NCBI GenBank assembly: GCA_030432595.1
Contig: JAUIGU010000015.1
Location: forward strand, 1 to 64,000
Direction of reading: 5' to 3'
Length of the DNA: 64,000 nucleotides
DNA from: Phycisphaerae bacterium
Lineage (GTDB): Bacteria > Planctomycetota > Phycisphaerae > Phycisphaerales > Phycisphaeraceae
Program-made: the position numbers and the translations under genes
Shown here: positions 17,722 through 26,071 of the stretch, piece after piece
Layout: the number at the start of each line of letters is the position of its first letter
Numbering within the stretch: position 1 is the stretch's first letter
Notes under the pieces: generated by a model
What the model was told of the DNA's origin: nothing
Seen by the model: the letters and a program-made list of their open reading frames with translations, nothing else
Database searches by the model: none

Positions 17722-18741
17722 ATGGCGAAATCTGAGAAACGTCCGTCTCGTTTGGGAAGGGGTTTGAGCAGCCTCATGAACACGCCGGTGGCGGTGGACA
17801 CGCCGTCCCGTCCTAAGGGGAGCCCACCGGATTCGGAAGGCTCCACCTCTGGATCTGAGCGTGAGGTGGGGATCGACGCGGCAGGTTCGCCGGATGTTCC
17901 ACGTGGAACACCGACGAATGCCGACGGCTTGGCCCGTATCGGTCTCGACCACATCGAGGCGAATCGGCATCAGCCGCGCCAGAGTTTTTCCGACGCCTCT
18001 CTCCAGGAGCTCGCGGACTCGATCCGTATACACGGAGTCATGCAGCCGGTCATTGTTCGTCGCGCACCCGGAACGGTCAGCGATCGCTACGAGCTTGTGG
18101 CCGGCGAACGTCGGTGGCGGGCGGCGTCTCTGGCCGGGCTTGAAACCATCCCGGCCATCGTCCGAGAGACCGGCGACCAGGAATCTGCCGAGTGGGCGCT
18201 CATTGAGAATCTGCAACGCGAAGACCTCAATCCCATCGAAAGGGCGGAGGCGTTTCGTCAACTCTCCGAGCGGTTCGGCCTGGCGCACGACCAGGTTGCC
18301 GAGCGGGTCGGGCTTGATCGCTCGACGGTTACCAATTTGTTGCGGCTGCTCAAGCTCGCCTTGGATGTCCGTCAGCTCATCGCCGACGGGCTGATCTCCA
18401 TGGGTCACGCCCGCGCCTTGGCCGGCCTGACCGATCCTGAAATACAGACGAAGCTCGCTGCCCAGATTGTGCGCGAGGGGTGGTCCGTCCGGCAGACCGA
18501 GGCGGCCGTCCGGCGGGCCGGCCAGGAGTCGACCACCGCCCCGTCGCCCAGCAGTTCAACACCGACCAACAAATCGGCCTGGCTGACGGACCTCGAACGT
18601 CAAATCGGCGAACAACTCGGCACCAAGGTCGCCATCCGGCCCGGACGCAAGAAGAACACGGGCAGCGTCACCATCGAGTATCACACGCTCGATGCCTTCG
18701 ATGGCTTGCTCGAGCGCCTGGGCGTTCAATCCGAGCAATAA
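17722..18741 (+). CDS. parB: Chromosome-partitioning protein ParB/Spo0J
   Basis: A 339-residue ParB CTPase that loads at parS and spreads along DNA. I chose the ATG at 17722 because AAGGAGG lies 6-7 nt upstream. The N-terminus has the ParA-stimulating motif PSRLGRGLSSLMN. The N-domain has IEANRHQPRQSF, RIHGVMQPVIVR and YELVAGERRWRAA (the CTP-binding GERR motif). The HTH and DNA-binding region includes IENLQREDLNPIERAEAF and VAERVGLDRSTVTNLLRLLKL. The C-terminal part has the dimerisation region with a GSVTIEY motif. A perfect parS palindrome lies inside the gene at 17895-17910. There is no parA next door. The nearest ParA is the CBM48 fusion 4 kb away in divergent orientation. Confidence 0.96.
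   Translation: MAKSEKRPSRLGRGLSSLMNTPVAVDTPSRPKGSPPDSEGSTSGSEREVGIDAAGSPDVPRGTPTNADGLARIGLDHIEANRHQPRQSFSDASLQELADSIRIHGVMQPVIVRRAPGTVSDRYELVAGERRWRAASLAGLETIPAIVRETGDQESAEWALIENLQREDLNPIERAEAFRQLSERFGLAHDQVAERVGLDRSTVTNLLRLLKLALDVRQLIADGLISMGHARALAGLTDPEIQTKLAAQIVREGWSVRQTEAAVRRAGQESTTAPSPSSSTPTNKSAWLTDLERQIGEQLGTKVAIRPGRKKNTGSVTIEYHTLDAFDGLLERLGVQSEQ
17895..17910. promoter_or_regulatory. parS: parS centromere-like site
   Basis: TGTTCCACGTGGAACA is a perfect 16-bp palindrome that matches the widely conserved parS consensus (TGTTNCACGTGNAACA form). It lies in the parB coding sequence about 175 bases after the start, coding for VPRGT within a variable linker. ParB would load here, marking this stretch as near the chromosome's partition centre, as in B. 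subtilis where a parS lies in spo0J. Confidence 0.92.
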
Positions 18742-18752
18742 ATTACTGTCAA

Positions 18753-19796
18753 TCAAGCGGCTATTGCGCTTTTGCCAAACTGCCCCAAGATCTTGGCGAT
18801 CTCGTCGGGCGTCATCACCGCGGAGGCGAGACCGCGCTCGGCGACTGCGCGGGGCATGCCGTAGACGACGCAGGACGCCTGATCCTGCGCCAAGACCGTC
18901 GCCCCCGACTTTCGGAGGGCCTCCGCGCCGTCGGCCCCGTCGTCGCCGATACCGGTGAGGATGATGGCTAGGGTCTTCTTACCCCGAGCCTGGGCGGCGC
19001 TGCTGAACAGCGCATCGACCGAGGGGTGGTAGAGGTGGTCTTTGGGTTCTTCACCGACTTTCAGACGCAGCGAGTCGCCGGCATATCGGACGATGTGGCT
19101 GTGTTCGTTGCCGGGACAGATGTAGACGTGGCCCGGCTCGATGCTCGTGCCGTTCTGGGCGTGGATGACCGGAAGTGAACAAAGTTCATTCAAACGGTCT
19201 GCCATGGCCTTGCTGAACACGGCCGGCATGTGCTGGCCGACGACGATCGGCAGCCGTTGTCGGGGTCCCAGGGCGGTGAGCAGCGTTTCGACGACCGGCG
19301 GCCCGCCCGTGGACGAGCCTATCACGATCAGGTCGTAGTGGGCCGGATTGATCTGGAACGAGTCGCGGGCCGAGCGCGGGGCCGGCGGCGGGGCGGTGTC
19401 GCGCGACGCCTGGGCCAGTCCGCGGACCCGCCTGATGAATTCTTCGTGGAAGCTCCGCCCGCCCGGCAGCGTGGAGCCGTTGACCTTGCCGATCACGTCG
19501 GCGGCCCCCATGCGCAGGGCCTGGAGCGACTGTACCGAGCCCTCCTGGGTCAGCGACGAACACATGAGTACCTTGGTGGGCGCTTCCCGCATGATGTGCC
19601 GAAGGGCGGTCAGGCCGTCCATCTCCGGCATCTCGATGTCGAGCGTAATGACGTCCGGCCGGAGTTCCTTGGCCATCGCCACCGCCTCGCGGCCGTCGCG
19701 GGCCCGGCCAACCACTTCCAGGTCGGAGGCCTCGGTCACCGCCCGGGCGAGGGCCTGGCGCATGAAGGTGGAGTCGTCGGCGATCAGGACACGCAT
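18753..19796 (-). CDS. cheB: Chemotaxis response regulator methylesterase CheB
   Basis: A 347-residue protein with a receiver domain (residues 1-120; acidic pair IADD, phospho-acceptor D53 in VITLDIEMPEMDG) and a C-terminal methylesterase/deamidase. The catalytic triad is visible in VIGSSTGGPP (Ser), VGQHMPAVF (His) and LTGIGDDGADG (Asp). It removes methyl groups from chemoreceptors when phosphorylated by CheA. The ATG at 19796 starts directly at the receiver. The longer open frame upstream is arginine-rich and not part of the domain. It is the last gene of the chemotaxis cluster. Confidence 0.95.
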   Translation of the reverse strand: MRVLIADDSTFMRQALARAVTEASDLEVVGRARDGREAVAMAKELRPDVITLDIEMPEMDGLTALRHIMREAPTKVLMCSSLTQEGSVQSLQALRMGAADVIGKVNGSTLPGGRSFHEEFIRRVRGLAQASRDTAPPPAPRSARDSFQINPAHYDLIVIGSSTGGPPVVETLLTALGPRQRLPIVVGQHMPAVFSKAMADRLNELCSLPVIHAQNGTSIEPGHVYICPGNEHSHIVRYAGDSLRLKVGEEPKDHLYHPSVDALFSSAAQARGKKTLAIILTGIGDDGADGAEALRKSGATVLAQDQASCVVYGMPRAVAERGLASAVMTPDEIAKILGQFGKSAIAA

Positions 19797-19906
19797 GGCG
19801 GTGGTGGTCAGAGTGAGAACGGGATAGGACCACGATCCACGGAGGGCGCGTGCACGCCGGTGCCCGCGTCGCGCAACGACGCAGAACAACGCGGCGCGGA
19901 GTCAGG

Positions 19907-20278
19907 TCACGCGGCCTTCGCGCGGGACATCGTTTCCTGGATGCGTTCGCCCAGGACGTTCGGCGTGAAAGGCTTGACCACGTAGTTGTTCACGCCCGCC
20001 TTGATGGCCTCGACCACGCGCGACTTCTCGGCCTCGGTGGTGACCATGATGATCGGCGTGGTCTTGCCCGCCCCGCGGTACTCCTTCACGAACGTGATGC
20101 CGTCCTTGTTGGGCATGTTCCAGTCCAGCAGGATCAGCTCCGGGGCGAACGCATCCACCTTGTCGAGCGCGTCCTGGCCGTCGACGGCTTCTTCGATCTC
20201 GGTGTACCCGAGTTGGGTGAGGATGCCGCGCTGGATGTTGCGCATGGTCTTTGAGTCGTCTACCAGCATGACCTTCAT
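19907..20278 (-). CDS. cheY: Single-domain response regulator CheY
   Basis: A 123-residue stand-alone receiver. MKVMLVDDSKTMRNIQRGIL gives the acidic pair. D52 in LILLDWNMPNKDG is the phosphorylation site, IIMVTTEAEKS holds the conserved Thr, and NYVVKPF the conserved Lys. The start at 20278 has GTGGAG upstream, and the longer in-frame extension is not receiver sequence. It carries the output signal from CheA, to a flagellar switch or another effector. It lies between cheB and cheX, whose product should dephosphorylate it. Confidence 0.95.
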   Translation of the reverse strand: MKVMLVDDSKTMRNIQRGILTQLGYTEIEEAVDGQDALDKVDAFAPELILLDWNMPNKDGITFVKEYRGAGKTTPIIMVTTEAEKSRVVEAIKAGVNNYVVKPFTPNVLGERIQETMSRAKAA

Positions 20279-20372
20279 CGTTGGTTCTCCACGAGCGTTC
20301 GCGTTGGCGGTCGTTGTCGTTGGTTGAAAGAACGACCTTGCCGGGGTTGGGATCAGAAAAGGGGAAGCGGGA

Positions 20373-20861
20373 TCAAGCGGCCTCGGCGGCGGGGGCCTGC
20401 TCGACGACGTCGCGGATCGCCACGTCGACGTAGAACTCGCCCAGGTCGCACTCGCACGGGATGCGGATGCAGGCGACGTCCTTGCGGCCAAACACGGCAT
20501 GCCCGGCACCGACCACGACAGACGGGCAGGAGATCGCCGCCTTCTTGCCGGTGAACTTCGCTTTCGCGCCGCCGGAGATCATGTTGACCAACTCGCCCAC
20601 GGCGTCGGCGAAGTCTTCGTGGTCGGCCTGGAGTTCCATGCCGGTGAAGATGGCCACGGCGCGTTCGGCGGTCGCGGTGGGGAAGCCGAGCACGACGGTG
20701 CCGTCCACGTCACCGGTGAGCCCGATAATGCCGGACACGTCGGCGGCGGGCGTGTCGTGCGGCTTGATCGCGGGGTCGCCGACCTGCACGGGCAGTTGCA
20801 GCATCGTCTCGAAGACGTTGCTCACCGAATCAACGAACGGAAGGATGTAGGAACTGTTCAC
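20373..20861 (-). CDS. cheX: CheY-P phosphatase CheX
   Basis: A 162-residue CheC/CheX-family phosphatase. The family's active-site helix ExxN is present once, at E90-x-x-N93 in DAVGELVNMISGGAK. CheX has one such helix and CheC two. Before it lie beta-strands with DVSGIIGLTGDVDGTVVLGFP. It accelerates loss of the phosphoryl group from CheY. Start is GTG at 20861 with AAGGAGAAC upstream. Its place between cheA and cheY supports the role. A CheC name is possible but the single motif favours CheX. Confidence 0.88.
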   Translation of the reverse strand: MNSSYILPFVDSVSNVFETMLQLPVQVGDPAIKPHDTPAADVSGIIGLTGDVDGTVVLGFPTATAERAVAIFTGMELQADHEDFADAVGELVNMISGGAKAKFTGKKAAISCPSVVVGAGHAVFGRKDVACIRIPCECDLGEFYVDVAIRDVVEQAPAAEAA

Positions 20862-20949
20862 GTCGTTCTCCTTGGTGCCGGGTCAGGCGCGGGGGCGCAT
20901 GTAAGGGTCATCGGGTCAATCGGGGCGCGAGTTTGGCGGCGTGGCCGCG

Positions 20950-23313
20950 TCAGGCGGCGTCGGCCAGCCGAACGGTGTTGTCCTTGAGCACCTGCACCAC
21001 GTCGAGGATCAGGCAGACCTTGCCGTCCTCGCGGATGGTTGCGCCCGAGAAGGGCCCCCCCTGCGTGTACTCGTCGTCGAGCGGCTTGATCACGATCTCC
21101 TGCTGGCCGATCAGCCGGTCGACCACCAGGCCCGCCTGCGTCCCGCCGACCTTGACGACGACGGCGAAGCGGTTGTACGGGTCGTCCGTGGGCTGGTGCA
21201 GCTTCTCGCGCAGGTCGATCAGCGGCAGCACCGTGTTGCGGATGCGCACGACGCGCTGGCCCTGCACGCTGGAGATCGCGGCGTCCTCGGGCCGGACGAT
21301 CTCGATCACCGACTGCAGCGGGATCGCGTACTGCTCGTCGTGCGAGACGACGATCATGGCGGGCATGATGGCGACGGTCAGCGGGATCAGGATCTCGATG
21401 GTCGTGCCCTTGCCCTTGATCGAGTCGATGTTCACCGCGCCGTTGAGCTTGGCGATGTTCGTGCGGACCACGTCCATGCCCACGCCGCGCCCCGACAGGT
21501 CGCTGACCTGCTTGGCGGTCGAGAACCCGGCCTCGAAGATGAAGCGGAAGACCTCGGAGTCTTCGAGCTTCTCGAGCTGGTCGGGCGTGGTCAATCCGCG
21601 CTCGATGGCCTTGTTGCCGATCACCGCGCGGTCCAGGCCTTTGCCGTCGTCGGAAATGGCGACGCGGACGTGACTGCCCTGGTGCTCGGCGGTGAGGCGC
21701 ACGGTGCCCTGCTTGTCCTTGCCGGCGGCCTCGCGGTCCTCGGGCGACTCCACGCCGTGGTCGGCGCTGTTGCGGAGGATGTGCACCAGCGGGTCGGCGA
21801 GGTTCTCGAGCACGGTCTTGTCGACTTCCGTGTCCTTGCCCTCGACCTCGAGATTGATCTGTTTGCCGGTGGCGCGGGCGATGTCGCGCACGACGCGGGG
21901 GTAGCGGTCGAAGAGTTTGGCCAGCGGCTGCATGCGCGTGCGCATGACGCCGACCTGGAGTTCGCCGGTGAGTCGGTCGAGGTCGCTGGCGGCCTCGCCG
22001 ATGCGTTCGCCGTCCTCGTGCGGGATGCCGATGGTTTCTCGGAGGTCGCGGGCCAGCGCGTTGATGCGGTTCTTGGACAGCACGAGCTGGCCGACGAGGT
22101 TGAGCAGCTCTTCGAGCCGGCCGACCTCGACGCGGATGGTCTGCTCCGGCGCGGCGTTGCCGGCGGACTGCCGGCGGTCGCCCTGACGGCGGTCTTCACC
22201 GTTGCGTCGTTCGGGCGCGGGGGGGGCGGCCTTGGCCGCAGGCTTCTTCGCGTCCGGCGTCGGCGGAGCGGGGGCTTCGGGCTCGATGCGGGCGAGCGGG
22301 CCGTCGTCGGGTGTGGTGTCGGCCGGTTCGTCCGGCGTCGTGGGAGCCGGCGCCGCGGCGGCCGACGCCGAGACCACGCCGTCCAGCTCGAGCACTTTGG
22401 CGACGTCGTCGTCGTGCGCCCCGGCGTCGACCGATTCGCCGTCCGCCAGCGCGCCAAGGCGTTGCGTGATCGTGTCGATGTCCCAACTCAACGCGCGTTC
22501 GTTCTCGAGTGCGTCGGCCTGCTGCTCGATCAACTGCCGGCAGGCGCGGATGCGTACAACGATGTCGCCGAGCAGGTCGTGCTTCGCTTCGTGCAGCTTG
22601 GGCGCGATGTCGAACAGGCTCTGCGTCAGCGCGGTGAGGTCGTCGAGCTCGAAGAAGTCCGCGGTCTTGACCAGGTTGTCGGCGATCTGGCCGAGCAGGT
22701 CGGCAGACTCTTCGCGCGTCGCGTCGTTGGCCAGGCCGTCGATCGCCTCGTCGAGCTGGCCGACGTACTCCTTGAGGTCGGTGGCCATGAACTCGATGAG
22801 GTCCATCTTCTGCGGCCCGAGCTTCAGCGGTGTGCCGGGCAGGTCGTCGGCCCCGCCCGACGCAGCGGGCTGATCTTCGGTCGGCGCGTCGGCGGCCGCT
22901 GGCGCGGCGCCGTCGCCGAACGAGCCGTCGGCGACGGCGTGGAGCTGGGCGATGAGCGCGGGGTCGGCGGCGTCGGGCGTGTCGCCGCCCGCGAGCTGGT
23001 CGATCTGGCCGCGCACCACGTCCGCCGACTGAAGCAGCAAGTCCATCACCGACGGCGTCACCGCGACCTCGCCCTTGCGGAGCTTGTTGAGCGCGTCCTC
23101 CGCCGCGTGCGCGAACTCGGTCACCGTGTCCAGGCCCAGGAAGCCCGCGGCGCCCTTGATCGTGTGCAGCGCACGGAAGCACGCGTTGCAGATGTCCGAC
23201 TGCTCTTGACCCTCGGTCGATTCGAGCGTGACCAGGTCCTGGTCGAGCTGCTCGATCAGCTCACCGGCCTCGGTGAGGAAGTCCTGGAGCAGTCCGGCGT
23301 CCATGTCGTTCAT
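20950..23313 (-). CDS. cheA: Chemotaxis histidine kinase CheA
   Basis: A 787-residue sensor kinase. The HPt domain at residues 1-110 has the phosphorylatable H50 in FRALHTIKGAAGFLGL. A second region at roughly residues 180-270 looks like another HPt (MATDLKEYVGQLDEAIDGL, NLVKTADFFELDDL) but has no His at the active position. A Pro/Ala/Thr linker follows. Then come the dimerisation helices (RVEVGRLEELLNLVGQLVL), the ATPase (N-box HILRNSADHGVE, G boxes ISDDGKGLDRA and GRGVGMDVV) and a C-terminal CheW-like domain (YAIPLQSVIEIVRPEDA). It phosphorylates CheY and CheB. No recognised P2 CheY-binding domain is seen; the degenerate HPt sits where P2 usually does. Confidence 0.96.
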   Translation of the reverse strand: MNDMDAGLLQDFLTEAGELIEQLDQDLVTLESTEGQEQSDICNACFRALHTIKGAAGFLGLDTVTEFAHAAEDALNKLRKGEVAVTPSVMDLLLQSADVVRGQIDQLAGGDTPDAADPALIAQLHAVADGSFGDGAAPAAADAPTEDQPAASGGADDLPGTPLKLGPQKMDLIEFMATDLKEYVGQLDEAIDGLANDATREESADLLGQIADNLVKTADFFELDDLTALTQSLFDIAPKLHEAKHDLLGDIVVRIRACRQLIEQQADALENERALSWDIDTITQRLGALADGESVDAGAHDDDVAKVLELDGVVSASAAAAPAPTTPDEPADTTPDDGPLARIEPEAPAPPTPDAKKPAAKAAPPAPERRNGEDRRQGDRRQSAGNAAPEQTIRVEVGRLEELLNLVGQLVLSKNRINALARDLRETIGIPHEDGERIGEAASDLDRLTGELQVGVMRTRMQPLAKLFDRYPRVVRDIARATGKQINLEVEGKDTEVDKTVLENLADPLVHILRNSADHGVESPEDREAAGKDKQGTVRLTAEHQGSHVRVAISDDGKGLDRAVIGNKAIERGLTTPDQLEKLEDSEVFRFIFEAGFSTAKQVSDLSGRGVGMDVVRTNIAKLNGAVNIDSIKGKGTTIEILIPLTVAIMPAMIVVSHDEQYAIPLQSVIEIVRPEDAAISSVQGQRVVRIRNTVLPLIDLREKLHQPTDDPYNRFAVVVKVGGTQAGLVVDRLIGQQEIVIKPLDDEYTQGGPFSGATIREDGKVCLILDVVQVLKDNTVRLADAA

Positions 23314-23369
23314 CGTGGTTCCCTTTGATCAGTCCGCCCCGCCCCGAGAACAGTGCCACGCGCCCGCGT

Positions 23370-24218
23370 TCAGTCGATCGCCTTGCGGTACGCGAAAGCC
23401 TGCGGGATGTCGAGCTGCTGGAACGGCACGTCGAGGTTGCGGAGCGTTTCGGAGTGCCCGATGAACAGCGTGCCGTCGTCCTCGATCTGTTCGTGGTACA
23501 GCTTGGCGCAGGCGGTCTTCATTTCGTCGTCGAAGTAGATCATCACGTTGCGGCAGAAGATCACGTCCCACTTGCCGAAGCGCTTGGCCGCGAGCCGGTC
23601 CTTGAGGTTGAGCGTCTCAAAGTGCACCATGCTCCTGATCTCGTCGTCGAGCTGGTACTGGCCGTTGTCTTCTTTGAAGTACCGGCTGAGCACGGAGGGG
23701 TTGACGCTGCGGATCGCGTAGCGCGGGTAGGCGCCGGAGACGGCCTGGTTGAGCACCTTCTCCGAGATGTCCGTGCCGAGGATCTCGATCTTCCAGTCCG
23801 CGAGGCGCACGCCCAGCGAGCGGTGGAGCTGGATCGCGATCGTGTAGGGCTCTTCGCCGGACGAGCACGCGGCCGACCAGATGCGCAGACGCTTGGTGGA
23901 CTTGCGTTTCTCCAGCAGCTCGGGGAGCACGCGCTGCTCGAACACGTCGAGCTGCGGCTCGTTGCGGAAGAACGAGGTCTCGTTGATGGTGATGCGGTTG
24001 AACATCTCCTGGAATTCCTCGGTCTGGTACGGGCCCATGGTGAGGAACATCAGGTACTGCTCGAAGTCGTCGAACTCGAGCTCTTCGAGCCGGCGCGCCA
24101 GGCGGGATTCGAGGACGTACTTCTTGCTGTCCTGGAAGTGGATGCCGGCGCGGTCGTAGACGATCTTGCGGAGCTGATCGAAGTGCGCGTCGGACATGTG
24201 GAGCGTGGTGGTCGGCAT
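23370..24218 (-). CDS. cheR: Chemoreceptor methyltransferase CheR
   Basis: A 282-residue S-adenosylmethionine-dependent methyltransferase that adds methyl groups to receptor glutamates. The N-terminal helical domain (RRLEELEFDDFEQYL) precedes the catalytic domain with ITINETSFFRN, LRIWSAACSSGEEPYTIAI (SAM-binding), ILGTDISEKVLNQA and WDVIFCRNVMIYFDD. The final block LFIGHSETL is also typical. Length is normal. The start at 24218 carries MPTTTLHMS before the domain. An in-frame ATG seven codons later is also possible. Confidence 0.95.
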   Translation of the reverse strand: MPTTTLHMSDAHFDQLRKIVYDRAGIHFQDSKKYVLESRLARRLEELEFDDFEQYLMFLTMGPYQTEEFQEMFNRITINETSFFRNEPQLDVFEQRVLPELLEKRKSTKRLRIWSAACSSGEEPYTIAIQLHRSLGVRLADWKIEILGTDISEKVLNQAVSGAYPRYAIRSVNPSVLSRYFKEDNGQYQLDDEIRSMVHFETLNLKDRLAAKRFGKWDVIFCRNVMIYFDDEMKTACAKLYHEQIEDDGTLFIGHSETLRNLDVPFQQLDIPQAFAYRKAID

Positions 24219-24284
24219 GGAGTCTTTCTCGCGGGCCGGGGCGTGGCGGCGGGGGGATGAGCGATCGAAACGAAACCGGACCGG

Positions 24285-24791
24285 TCACGCGGCCGCGGCG
24301 AGCGCTTCGGTGGGCAGTTCGGTGTCGGCGAAGAGCCGGTCCAGGTCCAGCAGGATCAGCAGGCGGTCTTCGAGCTTGCCGACGCCCTCGACGAAGTCGG
24401 CGCCGGCGGCGCCGGCGACGCTGGGCGCCGGATCGACGATGTCGCGCGCAAGGCGCAGGACCTGATTGACGCGGTCGACCATGAAGCCGAGCACCCGGCC
24501 CTGCTGACCGACTTCGACGACGATGATGCGTGCGTCGGCCGAGTCTTCGACCTCCGACAGCCCGAAGCGTTTGCGAAGGTCAACGACCGGGATGATCCGG
24601 CCGCGCAAGTTGATCACGCCCTCGACGCTCGGCGGGGAGTTGGGCACCCGGGTGATGGACATCATCCGGTTGATCTCCTGCACCGCGAGGATCGGGATGG
24701 CGTACTCCTCGGTGCCGATCTCGAAGCTCACGAGCTGCAGCACGTCGCTGTCGTTGGCGGTCGCGTTATGGTCTTGGGGCGAATCGGACAT
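24285..24791 (-). CDS. cheW: Chemotaxis coupling protein CheW
   Basis: A 168-residue scaffold that links receptors to CheA. CheW blocks are LVSFEIGTEEYAIPILAVQEI, split here by family landmarks, then VEGVINLRGRIIPVVDLRKRF and GFMVDRVNQVLRL. The ATG at 24791 is preceded by AGGAGGCTCC and fixes the start. The open frame extends a further 50 codons upstream without CheW similarity. It lies between the cheR and GGDEF genes on the same strand. Confidence 0.95.
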   Translation of the reverse strand: MSDSPQDHNATANDSDVLQLVSFEIGTEEYAIPILAVQEINRMMSITRVPNSPPSVEGVINLRGRIIPVVDLRKRFGLSEVEDSADARIIVVEVGQQGRVLGFMVDRVNQVLRLARDIVDPAPSVAGAAGADFVEGVGKLEDRLLILLDLDRLFADTELPTEALAAAA

Positions 24792-24965
24792 GGAGCCTCC
24801 TGGTTCGGCGGTCACGGGGCAACTCACCGCTTGAAACGGAGCATCGGTGCAACCGTTCGCGCCCTTTAGACGGTTCATCGCCGGGAGAATGAAAACGGAG
24901 GCCGCCGTGTTCGGTGGTGCCGCGACGTCGAAACGGGGCAACCGCCGATAACCCGTCGTCGCGGT

Positions 24966-25958
24966 TCACGCGGCGTCGCTGGCGGGGGGCTGGTAGTGCA
25001 TCAGCCTGTGCTTGCCGGCGTCCTTCGCGGCGTACAGCGCGCGGTCCGCGCCGGCCATGAGCATCTCGGCGGACGTGATCCCCGTTTCGTGCAGCGTCGC
25101 CAGCCCCGCCGACATCGACACCGGGTCGTGATAGTCCGCGTCGCGGCAGACGGCCTCGGCGGCGCCGTTGAAGTCGGACAAAATGCGCTCGGCGACCGCG
25201 GCGGCCTCGCCGGCGCTCGTGTCCGGCAGGATCAGGATGAACTCGTCCCCGCCGAACCGGCCCGCCACGTCGTACTGCCGGCAGTTGTCTCGGATCGCCT
25301 GCGCCGCCACCACCAGCACCTGATCGCCGACCGGGTGCCCGGCCGTGTCGTTCACGCCCTTGAACCCGTCCAGGTCCATCATCAGCACCGCCAGGTCGTC
25401 GCCGCTGCGGCCGGCCTCGGCGAAACGGTCGTCCATCGCCTTGTTGATCGAGCGCCGGTTCGCCAACCCCGTCAACGGATCGGTCGACGCGACGGTTTCG
25501 AGGCGTTCGACGGCCTGCTCGAGCTGCTGATTCTTTTCCGCCAACTGGTTCTGCAGCTGCTCGTTCTCCTGCTTGATCCGCCACAGCTCCAGGTTCTTCT
25601 CGACGACGACCGGGATGCTGAACAGGTAGTCGCCGGCCTTCACGACGTAGTCGTACGCGCCGTCGCGGATCGCCTGGATCGCGTTGCCCAGGATGTTCTC
25701 GCCCGTGACGAACACGATGGGCAGGTCCGGCCGCTGCTGGAGCAGGTGGTGCATGATGTCCAGCCCGTTGCCGTCGGGCAGGTTCATGTCCGAGAGCACC
25801 AGGTCGAACTGCGTGGTGTCGATCGCCTTGGCGTCGGCGGCGTTATCGACGTGCGTCGTGCAGCCGGTGCCGAAATAGTCCGCAAGCGTTTCGAGCACCA
25901 GCGCGGCGGTGTCGAGGTCGTCTTCGATGACCAGGATGCGCGGCAGGTCGTCGGTCAT
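24966..25958 (-). CDS. Receiver-GGDEF response regulator (diguanylate cyclase)
   Basis: A 330-residue PleD-like protein. The receiver domain (residues 1-125) has LVIEDDLDTAAL and the phospho-acceptor Asp in LVLSDMNLPDGNG, with a C-terminal VVKAGDY in place of the usual KP pair. A short coiled-coil (residues 130-160, NEQLQNQLAEKNQQLEQAVE) leads to a GGDEF domain with an intact active site RFGGDEFILILP. An RxxD inhibitory site (RQYD) lies five residues upstream, so product inhibition is expected. It should make cyclic di-GMP when phosphorylated. It lies between the sensor kinase and cheW genes. A GTG 12 bases upstream of the chosen ATG is an alternative start. Confidence 0.9.
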   Translation of the reverse strand: MTDDLPRILVIEDDLDTAALVLETLADYFGTGCTTHVDNAADAKAIDTTQFDLVLSDMNLPDGNGLDIMHHLLQQRPDLPIVFVTGENILGNAIQAIRDGAYDYVVKAGDYLFSIPVVVEKNLELWRIKQENEQLQNQLAEKNQQLEQAVERLETVASTDPLTGLANRRSINKAMDDRFAEAGRSGDDLAVLMMDLDGFKGVNDTAGHPVGDQVLVVAAQAIRDNCRQYDVAGRFGGDEFILILPDTSAGEAAAVAERILSDFNGAAEAVCRDADYHDPVSMSAGLATLHETGITSAEMLMAGADRALYAAKDAGKHRLMHYQPPASDAA

Positions 25959-26071
25959 GGGCCGGGTCACAGATGCGGCGATGTCCGGTCCCGCGAACGG
26001 CGTGGGACCCCCACGGGGTCATCGGCCGGTTGGCCGAGCGAATTCAGTGGCCCCCGGGCCGGGCCGGCGGG

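Noticed and set aside
20941-23328. A 795-codon open frame on the plus strand opposite cheA
   Set aside because: It is a pure antisense shadow of cheA caused by high GC at third positions. It has no domain and is rich in Asp/Val/Arg shadow patterns. Similar long shadows opposite clpB, the ParA gene, the kef gene and gspD were left out for the same reason.
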